NCBI RefSeq assembly: GCF_000244895.1
Contig: NZ_CM001441.1
Coordinates: 4,926,198-4,990,197, forward strand
Direction of reading: 5' to 3'
Source of the DNA: Desulfosporosinus youngiae DSM 17734
GTDB taxonomy: Bacteria > Bacillota > Desulfitobacteriia > Desulfitobacteriales > Desulfitobacteriaceae
Length of the DNA stretch: 64,000 bases
In this document: piece by piece, positions 32,407 through 41,909 of the stretch
How the letters are laid out: each line of letters begins with the position of its first letter
How positions within the stretch are numbered: the stretch's first letter is position 1
Translations under genes and position numbers: made by a program
Notes under the pieces: generated by a model
What the model saw: only the letters and a program-made list of their open reading frames with translations
Database searches by the model: none
What the model was told of the DNA's origin: nothing

Positions 32407-34677
32407 CTAACTTTCTTGTCTGACCTTGGCTTCCGCTGCTGTCTCCTCAAGACTTTCCAACGGCTTTTCCGTTTGAGAGCTTTCATCATCCTCTTTAAGC
32501 ACTTCACCCGGGAGTCTTTTCGGTATGGAATCGTTACTATTACCCCGAATACTTGGCATTTCCGGATATTCAACCCGCGAGTGGAAAATTCCGCTTAAGA
32601 CACGAACAAAGGCCATTGCAATACGGTCCAAGTCTTGAAAGGTCAGATCACTCTGATCCAATTGTTCATCATTCAGCTTGTCCTTAATTATTTTCCGGAC
32701 AAATCCCTCGACCCGCCCTGGAGTTGGCTGTTTCATTGACCTGACTGCCGCTTCTACTGTATCAGCCAAAGCGACCAGGGCGGCCTCTTTGGTCTGAGGT
32801 TTTGGGCCTTCATAATGAAACGCTTCCTCAGGAACATTTTCAGATTCCTCAATAGCCTTATGATAAAAGAAACTGACCAGGCTATCTCCATGATGCTGGG
32901 CGATAATATCCTGGATCTGCTGCGGAAGTTTATATTCCTTAGCCAGTTCCAGCCCATCCTTGACGTGAGACGTAATAATCAATGCGCTAAGAGTGGGGGC
33001 AATTTTATCATGGGGGTTATCCTGGGTAAATTGATTTTCAATGAAAAAGTAAGGGCGTTTTAACTTGCCAATGTCGTGATACATAGCGCCTACCCTAACT
33101 AAAGTGGCATCAGCCCCAACAGCTTCTGCAGCGGCTTCAGCCAGGTTGCCTACCAAAATGCTATGATGGTAGGTCCCAGGTGCCTCCATTAACAAGCGCT
33201 TTAGCAAGGGACGATTGGGGTCGGATATTTCTAACAGGCGAACGGATGACGTTATATGAAATCCGGATTCAAACCAATGCAAGGCTCCTACCGTCAAAAA
33301 CGAAGACGCTAAGCCATTGACAATCCCCAGGATCACGCCGACTACCCAAACTGCTAAGCGCATGTCTGAGGTTAAGGCAATTCCGCTGATGACCAAAATA
33401 TTAATACCTGACACAAAAATCCCTGCACGCGCCAAATCAGAACGCTGACTTAAACGAGATACACTATATACACCGACAATCCCGCCAAAGAGAGCCACAA
33501 CACCCGAGTGCAGACTGAATGAGGTGGAAAGAGCCGGGTCCACTAAGACTGTCACAAAGATCCCTAAGACCACAGAAACCATAATAGCAACATCCACGCC
33601 GACTAAAATTGCCACTGTCATGGTCGCCCAAGCTACCGGAATCAGCATGCCTGACAAAGTATTAAAGTCAGGGCCCAGATTTAAGGCAATCACTCCACGT
33701 CCGATGGCCATAATCATACTCATAACCAGCCCAAGCAGGATAAGGCGATTCGTCGAGTTAAAAATATCCCGCTTATATTGAAATAGATACGCTAAAATCG
33801 AGCCCATACCAATAAGTACAATCACGGCAATTCCGAAGACAGACTTCCATGTATTGTGGCTATTGATCAATCCATAAGCGACCAAGACCTGGTAAATTGT
33901 CTCATCAACGATTTCGCCGGCCCCTATGATTTTTTGGTTAGCCTTGTAGTGCAGGCTGTCCTGTTTTATTAAAGCCCTTGCTGCTGCCCGTAAGGCTTCT
34001 GTTGTCGGCTCGTCCACAATCAAAGTTGGCCGGTTCACCTCTTGATCCAAAAAAACCTTAAATAGGGTTTTAGCATCTTGAGTTAGCTCAGCTTGATCAA
34101 GTTCGGCTTTAATCCGATCACGAAACGCTGCCACATTCTCGCTCGTACGAGGCCCTGTATCCAAACTACGCGCTCTGCTTAAAATAATTTCCCGGCCAAC
34201 TTGTTCGGACTTCGTTAGTTCTTCAGGCAATGTTTCAATGAGAGAAACCAACACATCCTCCGGCAAACCCGCAAAAAGCTGATTTTTTTTAAGTTCGCTG
34301 AGGATTTCATCGTTTTCTGATGTCGAAGCCTCACGCAAGGAGATAAAAGCGTTTCCGATAGTTTTGGTCAATAAGATCAAATACTCCTCATCCGCCTTAT
34401 ACACCGGCTGAACAGCTCTTGCAGCCGCCTCCTTATCGCGCTCATACTTCACCTGATCCTCGATATCCCTATTCCACGGTGCAGTGATGAGCTGAGGGCT
34501 GGGCTCTCCTATCTCTATATGCAGTGTCGAAACAAAAATGTTCGAGGATAACAAAATCGTTAACAACAGAAAATACATCACCCCAACTATGGCACGCAGC
34601 CAGGCGGTGTGATGTTTAAGCCAATCAAGACGGCTGGATAGCTCACCCCAGATCCTTCTGAGCATTTTGTTCTTCAA
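32407..34677 (-). CDS. pgpH: 7TM-HD domain phosphodiesterase PgpH
   Basis: A 756-residue membrane protein that degrades cyclic di-AMP. One helix near residue 30 precedes an extracellular 7TMR-HDED domain (about residues 55-285), seven membrane helices (about 290-480), and a cytoplasmic HD domain with GTYHHSILVGNLAEAA, GAMYHDIGKLKRPYFFIENQ and ITSHVKDGLELA. In most Firmicutes phoH lies between yqfD and pgpH; here the gap is only 75 bases and phoH is absent. Confidence 0.95.
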   Translation of the reverse strand: MKNKMLRRIWGELSSRLDWLKHHTAWLRAIVGVMYFLLLTILLSSNIFVSTLHIEIGEPSPQLITAPWNRDIEDQVKYERDKEAAARAVQPVYKADEEYLILLTKTIGNAFISLREASTSENDEILSELKKNQLFAGLPEDVLVSLIETLPEELTKSEQVGREIILSRARSLDTGPRTSENVAAFRDRIKAELDQAELTQDAKTLFKVFLDQEVNRPTLIVDEPTTEALRAAARALIKQDSLHYKANQKIIGAGEIVDETIYQVLVAYGLINSHNTWKSVFGIAVIVLIGMGSILAYLFQYKRDIFNSTNRLILLGLVMSMIMAIGRGVIALNLGPDFNTLSGMLIPVAWATMTVAILVGVDVAIMVSVVLGIFVTVLVDPALSTSFSLHSGVVALFGGIVGVYSVSRLSQRSDLARAGIFVSGINILVISGIALTSDMRLAVWVVGVILGIVNGLASSFLTVGALHWFESGFHITSSVRLLEISDPNRPLLKRLLMEAPGTYHHSILVGNLAEAAAEAVGADATLVRVGAMYHDIGKLKRPYFFIENQFTQDNPHDKIAPTLSALIITSHVKDGLELAKEYKLPQQIQDIIAQHHGDSLVSFFYHKAIEESENVPEEAFHYEGPKPQTKEAALVALADTVEAAVRSMKQPTPGRVEGFVRKIIKDKLNDEQLDQSDLTFQDLDRIAMAFVRVLSGIFHSRVEYPEMPSIRGNSNDSIPKRLPGEVLKEDDESSQTEKPLESLEETAAEAKVRQES

Positions 34678-34752
34678 ATACCATCATCCTTACTTCCCAG
34701 TGCCCTGCTTAGGACTCACATGCTTCTGAGGGCTGAATAATATCGCCAAACT

Positions 34753-35943
34753 CTATGGATTGGCATATACGGCCAAATCTTCGTAAGTTTCTACCTCAAC
34801 TCTAACCCGCTCCGAACCCGAATTGCCGGGAAGAACCCTGACTATCTCTTCTACAATCGGGACTCCCTGGGTAATTTTCTTCTGAACCTCAAGCCGGGCT
34901 GCTTGTTCCGCCAATTTGCGGGCTTCAGCAACGGAGCGTTCAATATGCACATTACGTAATTCTATATGATTTACCTTAATACCTTCGACAGGAAAACGCC
35001 AATTCCTCCAAAGTTTTGCGGATTGAATGATCTCTTCTTTACAAGATTGGTCAAAGGGAGAATTCTGTGCTGTTAGCATTATAACGCGGGAACCAAATTT
35101 TATACCCCTTCCCACAGCAATTTTTCCACTTTCCTCCATTTTATCCTCAACCAAGGGAACTTGTGCCTCGGCACTATACCACACCCGCGCCCGCACAAAC
35201 CCACGGGCAACGGCTGCCGGGGGCGTAGGTTTTGATTTGTCTTGTGCGCTCTGACTATAATTGGCTGGAGGGCTCGATATCAGTACTTGCCCCGCCCGCA
35301 CGGTTTCCCCCTCATGAATTTGAGGCGTCCCTTCAATCACCATAATTTCCTTGACGATTCCGGCACGGCTGGCGACCAGGTTCCCCGCTTCCTCAGGAAT
35401 AGTCGGGCGGATTTTCTCTGAAACTCTGATTTCTATGTTTGTTCCGTGACGCTCTATGCCTATCCAGGCTGCATCCGGCAGTTGTTCCTGAAGCGCTTTA
35501 GCAATCCCGTTCAGATCTAAATCTTTGGAATGAACATAGGTTTTAAGTCCGAGCTTCTCAGCCCGTTCCAACACCTCAGCCGTCATAAGATTTTTATTTC
35601 CCAGCACTGAAATTGAAAGCACAAGTTGGGACAAAAACGTCAGAACAGAAGCTATGATAATAATACCTATCAATAGCCCTTTTCTGCGCCACCAGCGTGC
35701 TGCAACAAAAGGCCAGCCATACTTAGCCACAATATGTATTCTTGTATGCGTGAGGCGCGCGGAGCGGCGCAGCCGCCGAAAATCTGCCAGCTTAATCTGG
35801 GCACGCATTCCATGCTCAGATCGTTGGGTATGATAAAGAATGACACCGTCTTTGGAAACCAGATTAACGAAGCGCGCCAATTGCTCTCCCCGTGCGAGGA
35901 AAAGAATCCGCCCATACCAAAAGGTTCTCAGCCATTCAAACAT
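34753..35943 (-). CDS. yqfD: sporulation protein YqfD
   Basis: A 396-residue membrane-anchored protein of the stage IV/engulfment YqfD family. One helix at about residues 90-112 (LLIGIIIIASVLTFLSQLVL) follows a basic N-terminal region, and the rest is extracytoplasmic (GIERHGTNIEIRVSEKIRP, GIVKEIMVIEGTPQIHEGET, VRAGQVLISS). It overlaps yqfC by one base. Both are sigma-E genes in Bacillus, so an endospore former is indicated. Confidence 0.93.
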   Translation of the reverse strand: MFEWLRTFWYGRILFLARGEQLARFVNLVSKDGVILYHTQRSEHGMRAQIKLADFRRLRRSARLTHTRIHIVAKYGWPFVAARWWRRKGLLIGIIIIASVLTFLSQLVLSISVLGNKNLMTAEVLERAEKLGLKTYVHSKDLDLNGIAKALQEQLPDAAWIGIERHGTNIEIRVSEKIRPTIPEEAGNLVASRAGIVKEIMVIEGTPQIHEGETVRAGQVLISSPPANYSQSAQDKSKPTPPAAVARGFVRARVWYSAEAQVPLVEDKMEESGKIAVGRGIKFGSRVIMLTAQNSPFDQSCKEEIIQSAKLWRNWRFPVEGIKVNHIELRNVHIERSVAEARKLAEQAARLEVQKKITQGVPIVEEIVRVLPGNSGSERVRVEVETYEDLAVYANP

Positions 35944-36224
35944 TATTTTATCTCCCCTCCTCCAAACGAAAAGGAAGACAATTCCCCTTCAATCTGCAGT
36001 TCCGAAGACAAAATTACTCTAAGCATTAACCCTTTTCCCCTAAAATAGATATCCCCCTCCGCGGTTTCTATCCTTATTTCTTCCTCTGAAAAATTAATAA
36101 TACTTATATAATTCTCAACCATTATTTCTCTTCGACCAATTATCGTAATTTTAGGACCTTCTCCTACAACATCCGGCGGAAAATCTAAAACTTCTCCGAC
36201 GCTTGTCTGTATTTTTTTGAACAA
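35943..36224 (-). CDS. yqfC: sporulation protein YqfC
   Basis: A 93-residue protein: LDFPPDVVGEGPKITIIGRR, EIMVENYISIINFSEEEIRI, then GKGLMLRVILSSELQIEGEL. It is a typical YabP/YqfC-family protein made of strands. It directly precedes yqfD. Confidence 0.92.
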   Translation of the reverse strand: MFKKIQTSVGEVLDFPPDVVGEGPKITIIGRREIMVENYISIINFSEEEIRIETAEGDIYFRGKGLMLRVILSSELQIEGELSSFSFGGGEIK

Positions 36225-36304
36225 AGAAATCCCTCCCCTTCACTGAATATTTATGAAGGGAAAAACCATAATAGTCCAAGCTTGCTATTAAATTATTTTA
36301 GATA

Positions 36305-36343
36305 TGAAAAAGACCCGGTTACTTATGTAACCAGGCCTCTTTT
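36305..36343 (-). terminator. terminator between yqeY and yqfC
   Basis: AAAAGACCCGGTTAC and GTAACCAGGCCTCTTTT form a good hairpin about 20 bases past the yqeY stop, separating the yqeY unit from the sporulation pair. Confidence 0.8.
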
Positions 36344-36359
36344 ACAAATCCTAATCTTG

Positions 36360-36812
36360 CTATGCCTCAAGAATTTCTCGTACAATCTGATTGACAAGTT
36401 TACCATCAGCACGACCTTTCGTCTTAGGAGTTACTGCCCCCATGACTTTTCCCAAGTCTTTAAGGCTTTGAGCCCCAACTGCGGTAACGGTCTCCTGAAC
36501 GAGTTGGCGAATATCCCCTTCGGAAAGCTGTTGAGGAAGGTAATCTTTAAGAACTTCCATTTCCTCTTTCAAAGCTTTAACCTTATCGGGGCGATCCGCT
36601 TGCCCGAAAACTTCAAGCGCATCCCGACGCAACTTCATTTCCCGTGCTAAAACTTCGACGACTTGCTCATCGTTAAACTCAATCTTCTTATCAATCTCAG
36701 CATTTTTTATGGCAGCCCGGGCCATTCGAATGACGGAAAGTCTTACCTTCCCCTCCTCTTTGGCCTTCATGGCAAGCTTCATATCCTCAACCAAGCGATC
36801 TTTCAGGGTCAA
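36360..36812 (-). CDS. yqeY: GatB/YqeY domain protein
   Basis: A 150-residue protein of the YqeY family, all-helical and related to the tail domain of GatB (tRNA-binding). LSVIRMARAAIKNAEIDK and LKDYLPQQLSEGDIRQLVQE, then DLGKVMGAVTPKTKGRADGK are family blocks. It follows rpsU, the standard pairing in Firmicutes. Confidence 0.93.
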   Translation of the reverse strand: MTLKDRLVEDMKLAMKAKEEGKVRLSVIRMARAAIKNAEIDKKIEFNDEQVVEVLAREMKLRRDALEVFGQADRPDKVKALKEEMEVLKDYLPQQLSEGDIRQLVQETVTAVGAQSLKDLGKVMGAVTPKTKGRADGKLVNQIVREILEA

Positions 36813-36825
36813 TTCGAGACACTCC

Positions 36826-37002
36826 TTACTTGAACTTGCGTTTACGTGCAGCTTCAGACTTCTTCTTTCTCCTCACACTTGGTTTCTCATACGCCTCGTG
36901 CTTACGAGCTTCTGCGCTGACACCTGCCTTTTGACAAGAACGCTTGAACCGGCGGAGTGCGGCATCAAGGGATTCATTTTTACCAACTTTGACTTCACTC
37001 AT
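36826..37002 (-). CDS. rpsU: 30S ribosomal protein S21
   Basis: A 58-residue, very basic protein: [40 protein letters not shown], then [18 protein letters not shown]. It is a complete bacterial S21, which takes part in initiation on the 30S subunit. AGGGAGGG precedes the ATG. It lies between hinT and yqeY as in related genomes. Confidence 0.97.
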   Translation of the reverse strand: MSEVKVGKNESLDAALRRFKRSCQKAGVSAEARKHEAYEKPSVRRKKKSEAARKRKFK

Positions 37003-37113
37003 TGTCTATCCCTCCCTCCACTGGATCATCACAAATATACTTTATTATTATACTGGATGAATTAGGTTGAGTCAAGTTCACTTTGAGGTCATGACTCAAG
37101 TCTATCACCAAAA

Positions 37114-37464
37114 TCATCCAATTCTAGCGTTTAGGGCCTGCCCGCCCAGCAAATGAAAATGCAGGTGACCCACGACTTGCCCTCCGTCTGTACCTGTGTT
37201 GGTGACCACTCTATAGCCGGACTCTGCCACCCCAAGCTCCTCAGCTAACCGACGGATAACCCCCAAAAGATGCCCAATTAACGGTTCATTTTCGGGCGTC
37301 ACATCATTAAGACTACGCAAATGAATTTTGGGAATAACCACCAAATGTACTGGGGCCAATGGGTTAATGTCCTTAAACGCAATTAATCCATCGTCTTCAT
37401 AGACGGTTTCACTGGGAATTTTCCCTTGGGCAATTTGACAAAAGATACAATCTGAGATCTGCAT
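37114..37464 (-). CDS. hinT: HIT family purine nucleoside phosphoramidase (HinT)
   Basis: A 116-residue histidine-triad protein. CIFCQIAQGKIPSETVYEDD starts the fold and the triad is GQVVGHLHFHLLGGQ. It hydrolyses adenosine phosphoramidates. It lies between mtaB and rpsU. Confidence 0.95.
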   Translation of the reverse strand: MQISDCIFCQIAQGKIPSETVYEDDGLIAFKDINPLAPVHLVVIPKIHLRSLNDVTPENEPLIGHLLGVIRRLAEELGVAESGYRVVTNTGTDGGQVVGHLHFHLLGGQALNARIG

Positions 37465-37515
37465 TCTTTTTCCCTGCCTTCCCTTATCTTATTCCAGTCA
37501 ATAGAGTTTTGCGAC

Positions 37516-38847
37516 TTAGGATAACTTAATATGATGCTCTTCTAAAACAACGGTTGCGAACTCCCCGGCTGTCCACAGCTTACCATCCTCACGAGCCGGA
37601 ATCTCAACCTGAATATAATGAGGCGTATGCCCTACCGCACATCCCTCCGGATCAACCCTTTCGATCAGCACTTCCAGAGAATCTCCAATAAAGCGACGAC
37701 TAAACCTTGCCTGACTTTCCCGAGCAACCGCCAAAAGTTCCTTGACCCGTTGATCCTTCACTTTTTTCAAAACTTGATCAGGATAATCCGCAGCAGGGGT
37801 TCCCTGCCGCTTAGAATACGGAAACACGTGAATTCCGGAAAAGTCACAGGCTTTCGCGAATCGAATCGTTGAGGCATGGTCTTCATCCGTTTCGCCGGGA
37901 AAACCAACAATGATGTCCGTTGTAACTGCAAGATTGGGAATCCGCCTGCGGATTTTTCCCAGCAATGCCTTATACTCTGATAAATCGTAGGGTCGGTTCA
38001 TGCGTGCCAACACATGATCACTGCCGCTTTGTAAGGGTATATGCAGGTGAGGGCAAACTTTATCTGACGCAACAATGCTCTCAAGCAACTCATCCGTATA
38101 TTCCATGGGTTCAATCGAACTCAGTCTCAAACGCCGAAGTCCGGGAATTTTATCGAACTCCCGTACTAAACGGGCCAGATTCCATTCTTCTCCTAAATCC
38201 TGTCCGTAAAACCCTGTATGGATCCCAGTCAGGACAATTTCCGGATAACCCTCTTCAACCAGCCGCCGGGCCTCAGCAATCGCCTTCTCCGGACGCCGGC
38301 TGCGCAAAGGACCCCTGGCATAAGGAATAATGCAGTACGTACAAAATTGATTGCACCCTTCCTGAATTTTCAGCATCGCCCTCGTCCGGTGCTCCTCACT
38401 AAGTTGAGGAAGTTCTTCAAACTCCTCAGCATCCCAGATCCCGCGCACAGCATTCTGAGGCACCCTCTCAGCCTCCACACGCTTAATCCACTCCAGGATT
38501 TTCGAGCGATCCTGAGTTCCAAGAACCAGATCAACCCCCTCAATCCCCAGAACCTCTCCCGGCGCTGTTTGAGCATAACAACCCATGACCACCACAACAC
38601 TCTCCGGGTGAGCCTTAATCATCCGGCGAATAACCTGACGGGATTTACTATCCCCCGTATTCGTCACAGTGCAGGTATTAACGACAACCACATCTGCTTC
38701 CTCTTGGGCACTCACCACCTGATACTCCGCCTCTCGAAACAGCTGGGCCATCGCTTCACTTTCAGTTTGATTCACTTTACAGCCCAACGTAACGAAACAA
38801 ACCGCTTTTCGTGGTTCGGTCCTAGAACCTTGACTAGCAAATGGCAT
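37516..38847 (-). CDS. mtaB: tRNA (t6A37) methylthiotransferase MtaB
   Basis: A 443-residue radical-SAM enzyme that adds methylthio to t6A at tRNA position 37. N-terminal cluster domain with VTLGCKVNQTES, NTCTVTNTGDSKSRQ and VMGCYAQ; radical-SAM cluster IQEGCNQFCTYCIIPYARGP; C-terminal TRAM domain (SRRFIGDSLEVLIE). It lies downstream of rsmE. Confidence 0.95.
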   Translation of the reverse strand: MPFASQGSRTEPRKAVCFVTLGCKVNQTESEAMAQLFREAEYQVVSAQEEADVVVVNTCTVTNTGDSKSRQVIRRMIKAHPESVVVVMGCYAQTAPGEVLGIEGVDLVLGTQDRSKILEWIKRVEAERVPQNAVRGIWDAEEFEELPQLSEEHRTRAMLKIQEGCNQFCTYCIIPYARGPLRSRRPEKAIAEARRLVEEGYPEIVLTGIHTGFYGQDLGEEWNLARLVREFDKIPGLRRLRLSSIEPMEYTDELLESIVASDKVCPHLHIPLQSGSDHVLARMNRPYDLSEYKALLGKIRRRIPNLAVTTDIIVGFPGETDEDHASTIRFAKACDFSGIHVFPYSKRQGTPAADYPDQVLKKVKDQRVKELLAVARESQARFSRRFIGDSLEVLIERVDPEGCAVGHTPHYIQVEIPAREDGKLWTAGEFATVVLEEHHIKLS

Positions 38848-38873
38848 AAAAATAATTCCACCTTTTCCGTGGT

Positions 38874-39611
38874 TTACCCTAAATCCCCAAAATACCCCAG
38901 CACCATCGTCAACGCCGCCAAAGCCGCCGTTTCCGTTCTAAGTATCCTCGGTCCCAAAGAAACACTTTGAGCACCAAGATTTTCTCGGGCCCAAGCGACC
39001 TCAGTTTCCTCAAACCCTCCCTCAGGGCCGATAATGACAGCAATCGGGTGTTTCCCATTCATCATTCCTAGCACCGTGCTCAAACGCTGACTCTTCTCCT
39101 CTTCATAGGGAATCAGCCATTGAGTATCCTCCGGCAGGAGCGCCTTCAAGTCCTTCCAATCACAGACCTCCGATATTTCAGGTTCTTGTACTCTATGAGA
39201 TTGTTTAGAAGCCTCCGAGGAGATCTTTTGCCAGCGAACAACTCTATCCCGGGCCTTTTTTCCTTCAATATGTACAATAGAACGTTTAGCGCGCAAAGGA
39301 ATGAGACCGGCCATGCCCAATTCGGTTCCTTTCTGAATCACCCAATCCATTTTCTCTCCTTTGGAGAGCCCTGCCACCATAAATACCGAAGTATGGGCCT
39401 CTACATCAGGCTGGTCCGTACTTAGAATCCGGCATGTAACACTTTTGTCCTCGATCTTTACAATAACACTGGTATACTCCTTCCCAGTATTATCATAACC
39501 CACCACCAAGTCTCCCGGCGAAAGTCGGAGCACCCGGACAAGATGCTCTCGTTCCGCGTCGCGCAGCCAAAAAACATCCTTGCCAAGCTCAGTAATTTTA
39601 AACCGGTTCAT
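38874..39611 (-). CDS. rsmE: 16S rRNA m3U1498 methyltransferase RsmE
   Basis: From ATG 39611 a 245-residue SPOUT methyltransferase. A PUA-like start (LRLSPGDLVVGYDNTGKEYT), KGEKMDWVIQKGTELGMAGL, and the knot IGPEGGFEETEVAWARENLG with LGPRILRTETAALAAL. AAGGTGGG precedes the start, 2 bases after the prmA stop. The longer frame to 39656 overlaps prmA. Confidence 0.95.
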   Translation of the reverse strand: MNRFKITELGKDVFWLRDAEREHLVRVLRLSPGDLVVGYDNTGKEYTSVIVKIEDKSVTCRILSTDQPDVEAHTSVFMVAGLSKGEKMDWVIQKGTELGMAGLIPLRAKRSIVHIEGKKARDRVVRWQKISSEASKQSHRVQEPEISEVCDWKDLKALLPEDTQWLIPYEEEKSQRLSTVLGMMNGKHPIAVIIGPEGGFEETEVAWARENLGAQSVSLGPRILRTETAALAALTMVLGYFGDLG

Positions 39612-39612
39612 G

Positions 39613-40539
39613 CTAAGCCCACCTTGCTCTAAATAGAATCCAGCCGGAATCCTCAACTCGTTCTACAATCTCCAACCCAGCCGCCTTCAGCGCAGTTTCC
39701 ACCTCATCAGCTCGGTTATCAATAATTCCCGAAGCCAAAAATTCGCCGTCAAAGCGTAATATGCGTTTTAAATCCGAAAGTAATACTAAAATCACATCGG
39801 CAATAATATTAGCGATGACTAAATCTGCCTGTCCTACCAGCACGGTCCCTAAATCACCTCGTAATACACGCACTTGGTCATTCACTTTATTTAAAGCGAC
39901 ATTTTCCTGAGCCACCTTGATGGCCACCGAATCAAGATCCACAGCATCCACCTTAGCACCGAGTTTCGCGGCCGCAATGGCTAGAATTCCGGAACCCGTT
40001 CCTAAGTCAAAAACCCTTTGACCTGGTTTTACCAGGTCCTCTAAGGCCTTCAAACATAAGGTCGTCGTAGGATGAGTTCCCGTGCCGAAAGCCATCCCCG
40101 GATCCAGTTCGAGTACCACATCCCCTGGTCTCAGATCAGCCTGCTCCCAGGTTGGTTTAATGAGGAAATGCCGGCCAATATGAATCGGTTTAAAATAAGC
40201 CTTCCAAGCCGTTTCCCAATCCTCTTCCTTCAATGAGAGCCCTTTACTCTGTACGACCCAACCGGGATAGCGTTCCAGGAGATTACGAATACCCAGATCA
40301 AGCCTCTCAAGCTTATCTGAAAGCTCTTCATCTTCGGGAAAATACCCTTTCACTACGGAGGTTCCAGTAGATTCTACCTCTCCAAAAGCATGGTAATCCC
40401 ACTCTCCTGATTCCATGTACTTTAACAATAGTTCCGGGTCTTCCACACTGACGCCGGGACAACCTAATTCATAAAAAAGATCGGCAACAGTTTCCTCACC
40501 TTCAGATGAAACTGTTACCGCCACTTCACGCCACTTCAT
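39613..40539 (-). CDS. prmA: ribosomal protein L11 methyltransferase
   Basis: A 308-residue SAM-dependent enzyme that trimethylates L11. The SAM site is [20 protein letters not shown] and the catalytic region [20 protein letters not shown]. It lies directly downstream of dnaJ, as in many Firmicutes. Confidence 0.95.
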   Translation of the reverse strand: MKWREVAVTVSSEGEETVADLFYELGCPGVSVEDPELLLKYMESGEWDYHAFGEVESTGTSVVKGYFPEDEELSDKLERLDLGIRNLLERYPGWVVQSKGLSLKEEDWETAWKAYFKPIHIGRHFLIKPTWEQADLRPGDVVLELDPGMAFGTGTHPTTTLCLKALEDLVKPGQRVFDLGTGSGILAIAAAKLGAKVDAVDLDSVAIKVAQENVALNKVNDQVRVLRGDLGTVLVGQADLVIANIIADVILVLLSDLKRILRFDGEFLASGIIDNRADEVETALKAAGLEIVERVEDSGWILFRARWA

Positions 40540-40554
40540 TGTTGATACTCCTTT

Positions 40555-41661
40555 TTACCCCATCGCATCGCGAAGGTTTTCTTTAAACTTTTCAAACAAC
40601 GACTTTTTTCCCATCTGCTGTTGTTCTGAAGTGACTTCTCCAAATTCACGCAAGAGTTTCTTTTGTTTTTCATTCAGCTTTGTCGGCGTCGTCAAAACCA
40701 CTCGAACATGCTGATCCCCGCGGCCCGTTCCCCGGCGGCGCGGTATACCGTGCCCTTTAAGCCTGAAGATCGTAGAGGTTTGTGTTCCTTCCGGAACTTT
40801 CATACTAACAACCCCATCCAGAGTCGGAACCTCGATCTCAGCGCCCAGAGCCGCTTGAACAAAGGTGATTGGAACCTCACAATACACATCATTTCCGTCC
40901 CGTTCAAAGAACTTGTGAGGTTTAACCTGCAAAACGATATAAAGATCTCCGGGAGGCCCGCCTTTAGATCCGGCTTCACCATCCCCGCTAAGCCTTAAGT
41001 TCAAACCGTCCTCAGAACCTTGGGGAACAGTAATCTTAATCGTTTTAACCTTACGAACCTTTCCCTGACCATGACAAGCAGAGCACGGACTGCTGACAGT
41101 ACGACCTTCTCCATGACAGTTTGGACAAGTTCTTGCCGTTTGAATCTGACCAAAAGGAGTCCGCTGAGTAACCTTGACCTGCCCTGTGCCATGACATTGG
41201 GAACAGGTCGTAGGATGCGTTCCAGGTGCTGCCCCGGAACCCTGACAATCCATACAAGTCTCGTCCCGCGGAACCTGTATCTCTTTCTCAACGCCAAACG
41301 CCGCCTCTTCAAAGGTCAACGTCATTGCATAGCGCAAATCAGAACCACGCTGCGGACCGCCACGCCGCTGGCCACCGCCGCCGCCGAAAAACATATCAAA
41401 AATGTCACCGAAGCCTCCGGCATCTCCAAATCCGCCCATACCAGGATCTGCATGCCCAAATTGGTCATAACGCGCTCTCTTCTCCGGATCACTTAAAACA
41501 TCATAGGCCTCTGCAACTTCTTTAAATTTCTCTTCCGCTTCTTTATTTCCCGGGTTTGCATCCGGATGATATTGACGGGCCAACTTTCTGTAGGCCTTCT
41601 TAATCTCCTGTTCACTAGCATTGCGCTCGACTCCGAGCACCTCATAGTTATCGCGTTTCAT
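40555..41661 (-). CDS. dnaJ: chaperone protein DnaJ
   Basis: From ATG 41661 a 368-residue type I DnaJ: J domain with YHPDANPGN (HPD), Gly/Phe region ([20 protein letters not shown]), four zinc repeats [24 protein letters not shown] and CSACHGQG, and the C-terminal substrate domains. GGAGG lies before this ATG. It delivers clients to DnaK. Confidence 0.97.
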   Translation of the reverse strand: MKRDNYEVLGVERNASEQEIKKAYRKLARQYHPDANPGNKEAEEKFKEVAEAYDVLSDPEKRARYDQFGHADPGMGGFGDAGGFGDIFDMFFGGGGGQRRGGPQRGSDLRYAMTLTFEEAAFGVEKEIQVPRDETCMDCQGSGAAPGTHPTTCSQCHGTGQVKVTQRTPFGQIQTARTCPNCHGEGRTVSSPCSACHGQGKVRKVKTIKITVPQGSEDGLNLRLSGDGEAGSKGGPPGDLYIVLQVKPHKFFERDGNDVYCEVPITFVQAALGAEIEVPTLDGVVSMKVPEGTQTSTIFRLKGHGIPRRRGTGRGDQHVRVVLTTPTKLNEKQKKLLREFGEVTSEQQQMGKKSLFEKFKENLRDAMG

Positions 41662-41854
41662 TATTTTCCTCCACACTCCTGCTTACCCATCCAATTCAGA
41701 CAGCAAAGTCCTATAGTATTATATGACCCTTCAGCCTGAAGCACAAGGAAATATCCATTTAAATGGTATTTTTAATAATTTTCTACAAACAAATGCGGGC
41801 ACAAGGCTTAAAAGCTTTGTACCCCTCAAAATTCCTCCCATAGCGACGGCGCCG

Positions 41855-41886
41855 TGGTGAGCGGAGCAAGTTCGCTCCAGCCCACC
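41855..41886. repeat. short hairpin repeat between dnaK and dnaJ
   Basis: GTGAGCGGAGCAAG and CGCTCC form a stem with outer GGTG/CACC pairing. A related sequence, GTGAGCGGAGCAATTTCACTCC, lies between hrcA and grpE at 44462. It could end transcripts or protect the dnaK mRNA. Confidence 0.5.
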
Positions 41887-41909
41887 CCGTCGACCCGACC
41901 TACGCCCTT

